Below are positions 5,060 to 13,761 of a stretch of 14,521 bases of DNA, piece by piece (position 1 is the stretch's first letter; the number at the start of each line of letters is the position of its first letter). The DNA is taken from the NCBI GenBank assembly GCA_937897215.1, contig CALCBQ010000140.1, positions 1 to 14,521 on the forward strand, written 5' to 3'. The notes beneath the pieces were generated by a model. That model did no database searches, was not told where the DNA came from, and was given only the letters and a program-made list of their open reading frames with translations. The position numbers and the translations under genes were made by a program. This DNA is from an uncultured Clostridia bacterium (GTDB lineage Bacteria > Bacillota > Clostridia > Oscillospirales > Acutalibacteraceae).

Positions 5060-8000
5060 TTAAGCGAGACCTAATTTACGAGCCATTTCGGCTGTTTGAA
5101 GTTCAAGTATCTTTGATACGCCTTCTTCTTGCATTGTAACACCATAAAGCATATCTGCTTCTTCCATTGTGCCACGACGATGTGTAATAAGAATGAACTG
5201 TGTATTCTTTGTCATTCGTCTTACATACTGAGCGTAACGGACAACGTTGACATCGTCAAGGGCTGCTTCAACTTCGTCGAAGATTACGAACGGAGCAGGT
5301 GTAACTTTAAGAATTGCGAAGAGAAGTGCAATTGCTGAAAGTCCCTTTTCGCCACCTGAAAGCAAGTTGATATTCTGAACATTTTTGCCCGGTGGTTGAA
5401 CTTTGATTTCAATATCACATTCAAGAACATTCATTTCGTCTTCAAGAATAAGTTCGGCTTTACCGCCACCGAACAATTCTGCAAAGGTTTCAGAGAATGC
5501 CACATTGATTTTCTGGAACTGTTCACGGAACTGAACGCTCATATTTGTTGTAAGCTCGTCAATAAGTTTAATAAGCTCTGCCTTTGATTTTTCAACATCG
5601 CCAATCTGCTCTGACATAAATTCATAGCGTTCAGATACTTCCTTGTATTCGTCAATAGCAGAAACGTTTACTGAGCCGAGTCCGCGAATTTCGTTCTTTA
5701 ATGCTGAAAGACGAGTTCTTGCTTCGCCAATATTCTCGATTACAATTTCAAGTGCGATTGCCTCACGACGAGTAAGTTGATATTCGTCATAAAGTTTTGA
5801 ATTGTACTCTTCATACTCGTTAAGCATTGATGCTTTACGCTCTTCAAGACGAGCAAGTTCGCCACTGACTCTTTCACGCTCGGAACTTTTTTCTTTTTCA
5901 AGATTACGAAGGTCTGTATTTTCTTTTTCAAGATTTGCGCGAGCTTCAAGCAAGTCGTCAACATCTGTTTTTGCATTGCCACACTGTTTGCGAAGTTCTT
6001 CAGCAGATGCGCGAAGACTTTCAATATCTTTTGTAAGCCAGATGTTTTTATTCTTGAACGCTTCAATTTCTGCATCAAGTTCTTCAAGACGATTATTATG
6101 TGAGCCCTTAAGAATATTAAGACGACGAATATTATCGTCAGCAGATTCCATATCTTTCTGGAATCCTAACATTTCAAGACGAATTTGCTCTGCTTTTTGT
6201 GAAAGTTCTTCACGAACAGTCGCAAGACTTTCTCTATCGCCACTAACTGCTTCAAGACTCTTTTCTTTTTCTGCAATTTCGCTGTTGAGTTTTTCAACTG
6301 TTTCGCGAGCAGTAATACTATCTGCATTGATTTTTTCAATACGACCTTCAAGTATTTTTTCTTCTTCAAGTAATTCTTTTACGCCACCAGAAGATGATTC
6401 ATATTCACTTTCTGCGAGTTTGTATTCTCCTTCAAGTCGGATTTTCTCTTCGTTAGCAGAAAGAATATCGCCCTCAATACCGTTAAGGTCAGCAACTGCA
6501 GATGCCAAATCTTCTGAAAGCATTTTTTCTTGAATGCTAAGATTATTCTTTTTATCTTCAAGGTCTTTGACAGATGCGCGAAGTTTTTCAATCTCATTTG
6601 AGCGTGAAAGCATACCCACGCCTTGTGCTTTACTACCACCTGTCATTGAGCCGCCTGCATTGATAACCTGACCGTCAAGAGTTACAATCTTGAAACGGTT
6701 TTTGTATTTCTTCGCAATAGTAATTGCAGAATCCATATCTTCACAGACAACTGTTTTACCGAGAAGATTTTCGATAATATCTTTATATTTTTTATCGGTA
6801 GTAACAAGGTCAGATGCAATACTTACAAATCCAAAGCAATCGTCTAAATCTTTTTCGTCAAGACTTCTTGGTTTAATTGCTGTAAGTGGCAAGAATGTTG
6901 CACGACCACCACGAGTTTCTTTGAGGAATGCAATTGCACGTTTTGCATCAGTTTCGTTATCGACAATCACATTCTGAAGTGCTACTCCAAGTGCAGTTTC
7001 AACTGCAACTGAATATTTATCTTTAACGGTAATAAGTTGTGAAAGTGGTCCGTGGATACCATTTAATGCGCCACGCTTACTCTCTTTCATAACGCTACGA
7101 ACTGAACCCTGATAACCCTCCATATTCTTTTCAAGGTCATCAAGCACACGAATACGCTCGTTCTTGCGTTCAATTTCAGTATCAAGAGCGAGGATTTCTG
7201 CTTTGATTTTTTCGCTTTTTTCTGTTCTTGTCTGAACTTTAATGCGATAACCCTCAATTGCGTTTTTCAATCCGTCAATCTTTTCGTTACATTCGTCTAA
7301 CGCTTTTTGTGCATTATTTTTCTTTTCTTCTAACGCTAAAACCGTATCACGACGATTGCCTAAAAGGTCAGCAATAGCAGTAATTCTTGTCCTGATTTCT
7401 TCAATCTGTGAACTTGCAGTCTCACTTATAACACGATTGTCCGCAAGAGTAACTGTAAGAAGTGAAATTTCTTTTGAAAGCTCTGCTGCAATAGTTGCAA
7501 ATTCGTTGTTTTCAACCTGTAATTTTTCGATTTCGTCAATTTGTGCCTGAAGTTTAATATTTGCTGCATCAAGACCTGCCTGTGCTTTTGCTTTCTGCTC
7601 TTCAGTTTCAAGAATTTGTGCATCAATATCGGTTTCGTCTGCATTTGCAGTAAGTTTATCTTTTTCTAATCTTTCAATTGACTCGTTATTATGAGCAATT
7701 GAGTTTTCATAAACTTTTGCCTGTGCTTCAAGTTCTGCTGCCTGTTCTTCAAAATGAGAAGTTGAACCACGAATTTCTTCAATCTTAACATTGATTTCGT
7801 GAGTTTTCTCAATAATGCCATTCATTTTCTGCTCAATTTCTTCAAGCTGTTTTTGAGCATCTTTATACTGAACAGATGCAATATCGATTTTTCTGTCTTG
7901 CTCTTTTAATTTTTCTTGAGTTTTTTCAATGTTATGTAACCAGATGCCAATTTCAAGATTTTTTCTTTCTTCGGCAAGCACTAAAAACTTCTGCGCCTTT

Positions 8001-8629
8001 TCGCTTTGAGTTTTAAGAGGCCCTACTCTGGATTCAAGTTCAGTTAAAATATCGCGAAGTCGAACAAGATTTTCTTCAGCTTGTCCTAATCTTTTGAGTG
8101 CATCATTTCTTCTGTAACGGAAGTGCGAAATACCTGCTGCTTCTTCAAACATTTCACGGCGTTCCCCTGATTTTGAAGAAATGAGTTCTGCAATTTTGCC
8201 TTGGCTGACCATTGAATAACCATCACGGCCAAGACCTGTATCCATAAACAACTCGTTAATATCGCGAAGTCGTACATTTTCGCCATTAATTTTATATTCA
8301 CTGTCGCCACTTCTGTAAAAGCGACGGGTAATGTTAACTTCGTCTTTATCACAGTTAAGAGTGCGGTCAGCGTTATCAAGACAGAGTGTTACCTCCGCAA
8401 AACCAGTTGCCTTGCGAAGTTTTGTACCACTGAAAATAACATCTTCCATTTTTGAGCCACGAAGACTCTTTGTTGACTGTTCGCCAAGCACCCAACGGAC
8501 AGCGTCAGAAATGTTACTTTTACCACTACCGTTAGGACCAACAACACCTGTTATTCCCTTATTAAATTGAAGTACTGTTTTATCGGGACAAGACTTAAAT
8601 CCCTGCATAGTAATTGACTTTAATATCAT
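5060..8629 (-). CDS. smc: Chromosome segregation ATPase SMC
   Basis: Full-length 1189-residue SMC, the core of the bacterial condensin that compacts and segregates the chromosome with ScpA and ScpB. The N-terminal head has Walker A GPNGSGKS (31-38) and the Q-loop at about 143. A coiled coil runs from about 170 to 500, the hinge dimerisation domain lies at about 505-680 with glycine-rich NAGGSMTGGS at 657-666, and the returning coil runs to about 985. The C-terminal head has the ABC signature LLSGGEKGLSA (about 1089-1099), Walker B FVIFDEVEAALDD (1114-1126) and a switch histidine in LITHRRGT. The ATG at 8627-8629 overlaps the stop of the radical SAM gene as ATGA. The order rnc-(radical SAM)-smc-ftsY is common in Clostridia. 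No sign of truncation or frameshift. Confidence 0.98.
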   Translation of the reverse strand: MILKSITMQGFKSCPDKTVLQFNKGITGVVGPNGSGKSNISDAVRWVLGEQSTKSLRGSKMEDVIFSGTKLRKATGFAEVTLCLDNADRTLNCDKDEVNITRRFYRSGDSEYKINGENVRLRDINELFMDTGLGRDGYSMVSQGKIAELISSKSGERREMFEEAAGISHFRYRRNDALKRLGQAEENLVRLRDILTELESRVGPLKTQSEKAQKFLVLAEERKNLEIGIWLHNIEKTQEKLKEQDRKIDIASVQYKDAQKQLEEIEQKMNGIIEKTHEINVKIEEIRGSTSHFEEQAAELEAQAKVYENSIAHNNESIERLEKDKLTANADETDIDAQILETEEQKAKAQAGLDAANIKLQAQIDEIEKLQVENNEFATIAAELSKEISLLTVTLADNRVISETASSQIEEIRTRITAIADLLGNRRDTVLALEEKKNNAQKALDECNEKIDGLKNAIEGYRIKVQTRTEKSEKIKAEILALDTEIERKNERIRVLDDLEKNMEGYQGSVRSVMKESKRGALNGIHGPLSQLITVKDKYSVAVETALGVALQNVIVDNETDAKRAIAFLKETRGGRATFLPLTAIKPRSLDEKDLDDCFGFVSIASDLVTTDKKYKDIIENLLGKTVVCEDMDSAITIAKKYKNRFKIVTLDGQVINAGGSMTGGSKAQGVGMLSRSNEIEKLRASVKDLEDKKNNLSIQEKMLSEDLASAVADLNGIEGDILSANEEKIRLEGEYKLAESEYESSSGGVKELLEEEKILEGRIEKINADSITARETVEKLNSEIAEKEKSLEAVSGDRESLATVREELSQKAEQIRLEMLGFQKDMESADDNIRRLNILKGSHNNRLEELDAEIEAFKNKNIWLTKDIESLRASAEELRKQCGNAKTDVDDLLEARANLEKENTDLRNLEKEKSSERERVSGELARLEERKASMLNEYEEYNSKLYDEYQLTRREAIALEIVIENIGEARTRLSALKNEIRGLGSVNVSAIDEYKEVSERYEFMSEQIGDVEKSKAELIKLIDELTTNMSVQFREQFQKINVAFSETFAELFGGGKAELILEDEMNVLECDIEIKVQPPGKNVQNINLLSGGEKGLSAIALLFAILKVTPAPFVIFDEVEAALDDVNVVRYAQYVRRMTKNTQFILITHRRGTMEEADMLYGVTMQEEGVSKILELQTAEMARKLGLA

Positions 8630-9627
8630 TCTAAAACCTCAACTTCAATGTGAAATTCTTCTAAATTTTCTTTACCCTTTATTATACAATGAAATCCTTG
8701 ATTTTTCAATGCTTTTTCGTTTCTTTTCTGCTGTCCTTTTGCCTTACTGAGTACTTTTTTATTCACATAAATCACATATTCACGATTTTTGTCTTTGCCT
8801 GCTAATTTTTCAAGGATTTTTTCTAAATAAATGTGTCCTTCACAAAGCTCCCGAAAGGCCGGATGGTACGCTCCACCAATCATATCACTTTCAACTGTTT
8901 CACTACTGTGAAGACCTAATTTTATGACTTTTATATTGTTTTCTTCAAACATCTGCAAAAGCTTTGCACAGAATGGTGCAGTTTCTTCTGCTGTTGGGGC
9001 TATATATTCGCCCATTTCTTGCAAACAACCCAAATGAGTATTTTTAAGTACTACGGTTGGGTAAATACGCACGGTATTTGGCTTTAATTTTACAATTTCG
9101 TTTGCAGTATATTCATCTTTCAGGAAATCGCTTTTATAAAGACCCGTCATCATCTGAAGACCTAACTCAAATCCATAATCCTTTATAAGTGCAGATGCTT
9201 TTTGCACATCTTCTGCCGTATGCCCTCTGCGATTAGCGATTAAAACATCATCACACATGCTTTGCGCACCTAATTCAATGGCAGTTACACCATAGTTTTT
9301 AAGAGTTAAAAGTATGTCTTCGCTGATACAATCAGGGCGTGTTGACACGCGAATTCCTCTAAAATTATATGTATCTAAAAAATGCTTTGCGGCGGTTAAA
9401 AGAGATAGCATATAATCCCTTTCAATCGCCGTAAAACTACCACCGAAGAATGCAATTTCAGTATTCTTTGGGTCAACATTATATTCAATTGCAATCTTTA
9501 CTGCGTTTTCTACATCCAAGGGTGTTGCAGGGACAACTTTTCCACTAATTGCCCTTTGATTACAAAAACTGCAATCATTAGGACACCCCTTATGAGGCAC
9601 AAAAACGCTTATATTGCTATGACTCAT
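8626..9627 (-). CDS. Radical SAM protein, short Elp3-like
   Basis: A 333-residue radical SAM enzyme. The [4Fe-4S] motif CPNDCSFC gives C15-x3-C19-x2-C22. AFFGGSFTAIER (about 59-70), STRPDCI (95-101), AIELGAQS (116-123) and RIYPTVVLKNT are shared with the Elp3/COG1243 radical SAM group. Elp3 proper modifies wobble uridine of tRNA and carries a C-terminal acetyltransferase domain; that domain is missing here, and the last 90 residues are a lysine-rich alpha-beta part ending FHIEVEVLE. It shares ATGA with rnc upstream and with smc downstream, so translation of all three is coupled. The position between rnc and smc is typical for Clostridia. A tRNA-modifying role is plausible but not shown by the sequence; substrate unknown. 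Confidence 0.9.
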   Translation of the reverse strand: MSHSNISVFVPHKGCPNDCSFCNQRAISGKVVPATPLDVENAVKIAIEYNVDPKNTEIAFFGGSFTAIERDYMLSLLTAAKHFLDTYNFRGIRVSTRPDCISEDILLTLKNYGVTAIELGAQSMCDDVLIANRRGHTAEDVQKASALIKDYGFELGLQMMTGLYKSDFLKDEYTANEIVKLKPNTVRIYPTVVLKNTHLGCLQEMGEYIAPTAEETAPFCAKLLQMFEENNIKVIKLGLHSSETVESDMIGGAYHPAFRELCEGHIYLEKILEKLAGKDKNREYVIYVNKKVLSKAKGQQKRNEKALKNQGFHCIIKGKENLEEFHIEVEVLE

Positions 9628-10289
9628 AACCCCATTAACTCCAATGCAGATTTTGCTGCTTGTTGCTCTGCTTTTTTCTTGCTACTGCCTTTGCCTGTAC
9701 CAATAACATTACTATTCATATGAATTTCAACAATGAATTCTTTGTTATGGTCAGGGCCACTTTCTCCAACTACAACATACTCAAATTTTTCAGTTGGATT
9801 CTGTTGTAAAACCTCTTGGAGAGTACTCTTATAATCTTTGAAAACAGGTTTAGTCTCTGTTGCAACTTCGATAAATGGCAACACAAATTTTCTTGCGCAC
9901 TCAATTCCGCCGTCGAGATAAATTGCCGCGATAAGCGCTTCAAAAGCATCAGAAACAACTGATGGACGTTGTCTGCCACCGGTATGCTCTTCGCCTTTGC
10001 CCAATAAAATCATATCGCCAAGTCCGATTTCTTCTGCATAGCCAAAAAGAGTTTTTTCACAAACTGCATAAGCGCGTTTTTTAGTGAGTTCACCCTCTTT
10101 TTTATCACGATAATGCTCAAAAAGATACTCAGCAGTAATGAAGCCCAACACAGAGTCGCCTAAAAATTCAAGACGCTCGTTGTCAAGTCCTGTGCCTTTT
10201 TCATTAGCGTAAGATGAGTGAGTCAACGCTCTTTTAAGAAGATTTTTATCTTTAAATTCATATCCGATTTTCTTCTGGAAATCAGTCAT
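9624..10289 (-). CDS. rnc: Ribonuclease III
   Basis: Double-strand-specific endoribonuclease that processes rRNA precursors and structured mRNAs. The 221 residues hold the signature NERLEFLGDSVL (37-48; most relatives have GDAVL), with acidic metal ligands E41 and D45 and the second pair D114 and E117 in SDAFEALIAAIYLDGG. A double-stranded RNA-binding domain covers about 152-221 (DYKSTLQEVLQQN to KKKAEQQAAKSAL). All catalytic residues are present and the length is normal. The ATG at 10287-10289 follows the trmFO stop by 3 bases, with AAAGGTG 7 bases upstream. The stop overlaps the radical SAM start as ATGA. Membership of the rnc-smc-ftsY block is conserved in Bacillota. Confidence 0.97.
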   Translation of the reverse strand: MTDFQKKIGYEFKDKNLLKRALTHSSYANEKGTGLDNERLEFLGDSVLGFITAEYLFEHYRDKKEGELTKKRAYAVCEKTLFGYAEEIGLGDMILLGKGEEHTGGRQRPSVVSDAFEALIAAIYLDGGIECARKFVLPFIEVATETKPVFKDYKSTLQEVLQQNPTEKFEYVVVGESGPDHNKEFIVEIHMNSNVIGTGKGSSKKKAEQQAAKSALELMGL

Positions 10290-10292
10290 TTT

Positions 10293-11594
10293 TTACACCT
10301 TTGCTTTTTTCAGGCTCTCCATTCCTCGTTGAGCCAACATCATATATCTTTCTTGTTTGTCGCGGATTTTTTCGGGAAGTGGTGGTAACACACCAAAGTT
10401 TGCCCCCATAGGTTGAAAATTTTTAACGCTTTCATCACTGATATAGCGTGAAAGTGCGCCAATCATTGTATCTTCAGGAAGAATTACTGTTTCTTCGCCT
10501 TTTAATCTCTTCGCAAGGTTTAACCCCGCCATAAGGCCACTTGCGGCAGATTCCATATAGCCCTCAACACCTGTAATTTGTCCACCAAAGAAAATGAGAG
10601 GATTGCTACGCAAACTGAAGTCCCCGTTAAGAAGCCGAGGGGAATCAATAAATGTATTTCTGTGCATTACACCGTAACGGACAAACTCTGCATTTTTAAG
10701 AGCCGGGAACATACTGAATACTCGTTTTTGTTCGCCGAATTTAAGATTTGTCTGAAATCCCACAAGATTATACATTGTGCCGTCTTTGTTCTCTTTACGA
10801 AGTTGAAGATTAGCCCAAGGTCTGTGCCCTGTGCACGGGTCAGTAAGACCTACGGGTTTAAGAGGACCATATCGCATTGTATCTTTACCGCGACTTGCCA
10901 AAACTTCGATTGGCATACAACCCTCATAAACATCTTTTCGCTTATCAAAAGAATGAGTTTCAGCACTTTCAGCATTTATAATTGCTTCATAAAACGCTTC
11001 ATACTCCTCTTTATTCATAGGGCAGTTTATATAATCGTCTGCGCCACCACGGTCATAACGAGACTGTGTAAAGGCACAAGTCATATCAATACTGTCAGCA
11101 CTGACAATAGGTGCCGCTGCATCGAAGAATGAAAGTCCGTTACCACACATTTTTCGTATTGTTTCTGACAAAGAGTCGCTTGCTAATGGTCCTGCACAGA
11201 TTACTGTGCCGTCATAACCCTCTGGTAACTCTGTAACCTCTTTTTCGATTACAGTTATATTTTCATCCCTTTTGATTTTTTCAGTAATAATTCTTGAAAA
11301 CTCATAACGGTCAACAGCTAATGCTCCGCCTGCTTCAACCTTACATTCATAAGCAGTTTCAACACAAATTGAGCCCAGATACGCCATTTCGTGTTTGAGA
11401 AGTCCCGCCGCAGAGTTAAGACGCTCTGCTTTTAATGAGTTTGAGCACACAAGTTCGGCAAGAGTATCTAATTTATGGGCAGGGGATTTTTTATGTGGCT
11501 TCATTTCAAACAAATCCACTTTTATACCGTTTCGGGAAAGTGCTTTTGCGCACTCAACACCCGCAAGACCGCCGCCGATAACAGCAACTTTCAT
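10293..11594 (-). CDS. trmFO: Folate- and FAD-dependent tRNA (uracil-5-)-methyltransferase TrmFO
   Basis: Makes 5-methyluridine at position 54 of the tRNA T-loop using methylenetetrahydrofolate and reduced FAD; this route replaces SAM-dependent TrmA in most Bacillota. The 433 residues begin with the dinucleotide-binding motif VAVIGGGLAG (3-12). The conserved LAELVCSNSLKAE places C50, and EGCMPIE places C226, matching the two functional cysteines known in the family. GPLKPVGLTDP, GFQTNLKFGEQKRVF and FFGGQITGVEGYMES further down are typical. The start ATG directly abuts the topA stop (TAAATG), with AGAGGAAG in the topA 3' end as ribosome binding site. The topA-trmFO pairing is conserved across Bacillota. 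Confidence 0.97.
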   Translation of the reverse strand: MKVAVIGGGLAGVECAKALSRNGIKVDLFEMKPHKKSPAHKLDTLAELVCSNSLKAERLNSAAGLLKHEMAYLGSICVETAYECKVEAGGALAVDRYEFSRIITEKIKRDENITVIEKEVTELPEGYDGTVICAGPLASDSLSETIRKMCGNGLSFFDAAAPIVSADSIDMTCAFTQSRYDRGGADDYINCPMNKEEYEAFYEAIINAESAETHSFDKRKDVYEGCMPIEVLASRGKDTMRYGPLKPVGLTDPCTGHRPWANLQLRKENKDGTMYNLVGFQTNLKFGEQKRVFSMFPALKNAEFVRYGVMHRNTFIDSPRLLNGDFSLRSNPLIFFGGQITGVEGYMESAASGLMAGLNLAKRLKGEETVILPEDTMIGALSRYISDESVKNFQPMGANFGVLPPLPEKIRDKQERYMMLAQRGMESLKKAKV

Positions 11595-13721
11595 TTATGC
11601 TTCCTCTTTTGTCTTTCTTTTTCTTTCTGCTTTCTTTTCGAATCCGCAACCTTCGTTAAGACATGAAAGCATTCCGCCCTTTTTCTTAAACAAGTATTTA
11701 CCACACTGTGGGCAGGTTTCGTCGGTTGGTTTATCCCAAGTCATAAAGTTGCATTCAGGGTAATTGCCACAACCGTAGAAAGCATAACCTTTTTTAGTTT
11801 TCTTTTCGATAACCTTGCCACCACAAACAGGGCAAGTTGCCTTTGTTTCAAGAACAAGTGGCTTTGTGTTTTTACATTCAGGGTATCCAGGACAAGCAAG
11901 GAATTTGCCAAAACGACCTGATTTGATTACCATATTTCTGCCACATTTATCGCAAGGAATATCGGTTTCGTCTTCTTTAAGTTTGATTTTTTGACCTTGC
12001 ATATCAACCTTTGCCTTTGCAAGTGTTGCTTCAAAGTCGCCATAGAAATCGTGAAGCATCTGAATATAATCAGTCTTACCGTTTTCAACATCATCAAGTT
12101 GAGATTCCATACCTGCAGTAAATTTAACATTTACGATTTTAGGGAATTTATCTTTAAGAAGATTTGTTGTTGTTTCGCCAAGTTCAGTCGGCTTAATCTG
12201 TTTCTGTTCACGGACAACATATTCGCGCTGTGTGATTGTTGAAAGAATTGAAGCATAAGTTGAAGGACGACCCACACCTGTTTCTTCAAGAGTTTTAATA
12301 AGTGATGCTTCTGTGTAGCGTGCAGGTGGTTGTGTGAAGTGCTGATTACCTGTAAGCTCTTTAAGTTTAATTGCATCGCCCTCACAGATTTTTGGTAATG
12401 TACCTTCATCTTCGCCCTCTTCATCAGTACCGGCAACATAAAGACAAGTATAACCGTCAAAGCGTACTGAATAGCCGTTTGCATTAAACACTACATATTT
12501 ACCCTGCGTTTTATCAGTTTCATTTGCACCGTGAATCTCTGCTTTAACTGTATCCTGAACACAATTTGCCATAAGAGATGCCATAAAGCGTTTCCAGATA
12601 AGGTTGTATATTTTATACTGTTCAGCTGTAAGGCTAGATTTTGCCTTTTCAGGAGTCAAGTCCATCATAGTAGGACGGATTGCTTCGTGGCCATCTTGTG
12701 CATTCGCTTTTGTCTTATAATATCTTGGTTTTTCAGGAAGATATTCTGCACCAAAAGTATTCTTGATAAATTCGTTACCTGCGGCTCTTGCTTCTTCTGA
12801 AATACGAAGAGAGTCAGTTCTCATATAAGTGATAAGACCTGTTGAGCCGATACCCTGAACATCAACACCTTCATAAAGTTCCTGTGCAACTTTCATTGTT
12901 TTCTTTGCCTGGAAATTGAGTTTACGAGATGCTTCCTGTTGAAGTGTTGAAGTTGTGAAAGGTGGTGCAGGTTGACGATTGCGAACACCTTTTTTAACTG
13001 AAACTGCTGTGTATTCTGCACCTTCAAGACGAGCTAAATACTCATCTGACTGTTCTTTATTTGTAATTTTAACTTTACCTGTTTCGTCCCCTGTAAATGT
13101 TGCTACGAATGCTTTTCTTGATGACGGAGCAAGCATTTTAGCATCAAGAGTCCAGTACTCTTCAGGCACAAATGCACGAATTTCTTCTTCACGGTCAACA
13201 ACAAGGCGTACTGCAACTGACTGCACACGGCCTGCAGACAATCCGCGACGGATTTTCTGTGAAATAAATGGGCTGAGCATATAACCAACAAGGCGGTCAA
13301 GAATTCTTCTTGCCTGTTGAGCGTTCACAAGGTCAATATCAATTTTTTCTATATTCTCTATACCCTTTGTAACACTGTTTTTATTGATTTCGTTAAATTT
13401 TACTCTGTTAAGGTCATTCAAATCAAGACCGAGTAACGTTGCCAAGTGCCATGAAATAGCTTCTCCTTCACGGTCAGGGTCGGCTGCGAGATAAACTGCT
13501 TCGCTTGCCTCAACCTTTTCCTTGAGCTCCTTGACAAGTTTTTCCTTGCCTTTTATAAGAGCGTATTTGGGAGCAAAATTGTTCTTGACATCAACGCTGA
13601 GCTTTGCCGCAGGCAGGTCTCTGATATGTCCCTTTGAAGCGACAACCTCAAAATCCTTGCCGAGATATTTCTTGATTGTATTCGCCTTTGCAGGCGACTC
13701 AACGATAACAAGCTTTGACAT
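11595..13721 (-). CDS. topA: DNA topoisomerase I (type IA)
   Basis: Relaxes negative supercoils by cutting and passing one strand. The 708 residues start with the Toprim domain (VIVESPAKA with E8; DPDREGE at 81-87). The active-site tyrosine is Y299 in GLITYMRTDS, and the domain-closing QPPARYTEASLIKTLEE is present at 464-480. Three C-terminal zinc ribbons follow: C590/C593 with C610/C616, C630/C633 with C651/C657, and C670/C673 with C687/C692, then a lysine-rich end. The ATG at 13719-13721 has AGGAGA (13731-13736) 9 bases upstream. Odd: codon use changes inside the gene. From the start to base 13500, lysine is AAG 11 times and AAA 4 times; over the next 480 bases it is AAG once and AAA 9 times. 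The protein itself is intact. Confidence 0.97.
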   Translation of the reverse strand: MSKLVIVESPAKANTIKKYLGKDFEVVASKGHIRDLPAAKLSVDVKNNFAPKYALIKGKEKLVKELKEKVEASEAVYLAADPDREGEAISWHLATLLGLDLNDLNRVKFNEINKNSVTKGIENIEKIDIDLVNAQQARRILDRLVGYMLSPFISQKIRRGLSAGRVQSVAVRLVVDREEEIRAFVPEEYWTLDAKMLAPSSRKAFVATFTGDETGKVKITNKEQSDEYLARLEGAEYTAVSVKKGVRNRQPAPPFTTSTLQQEASRKLNFQAKKTMKVAQELYEGVDVQGIGSTGLITYMRTDSLRISEEARAAGNEFIKNTFGAEYLPEKPRYYKTKANAQDGHEAIRPTMMDLTPEKAKSSLTAEQYKIYNLIWKRFMASLMANCVQDTVKAEIHGANETDKTQGKYVVFNANGYSVRFDGYTCLYVAGTDEEGEDEGTLPKICEGDAIKLKELTGNQHFTQPPARYTEASLIKTLEETGVGRPSTYASILSTITQREYVVREQKQIKPTELGETTTNLLKDKFPKIVNVKFTAGMESQLDDVENGKTDYIQMLHDFYGDFEATLAKAKVDMQGQKIKLKEDETDIPCDKCGRNMVIKSGRFGKFLACPGYPECKNTKPLVLETKATCPVCGGKVIEKKTKKGYAFYGCGNYPECNFMTWDKPTDETCPQCGKYLFKKKGGMLSCLNEGCGFEKKAERKRKTKEEA

Positions 13722-13761
13722 TTAGGTTATTCTCCTGTCGATATATATTTAAAATTTAACA

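Noticed and set aside
5802..6533. Plus-strand open frame of 243 codons, very rich in serine and arginine
   Set aside because: It lies opposite the SMC coiled coil; the Ser/Arg bias is what the reverse complement of E/K/L-rich coiled-coil codons gives. No start signal or recognisable domain.
10578..11132. Plus-strand open frame of 184 codons
   Set aside because: Entirely antisense to trmFO, which has full family motifs across the same bases; composition is that of a shadow frame.
13722..13761. Possible promoter in the AT-rich dprA-topA gap
   Set aside because: TAAATATATA could be a -10-like box, but no convincing -35 box lies at 16-18 bases; AT-richness alone gives such matches.
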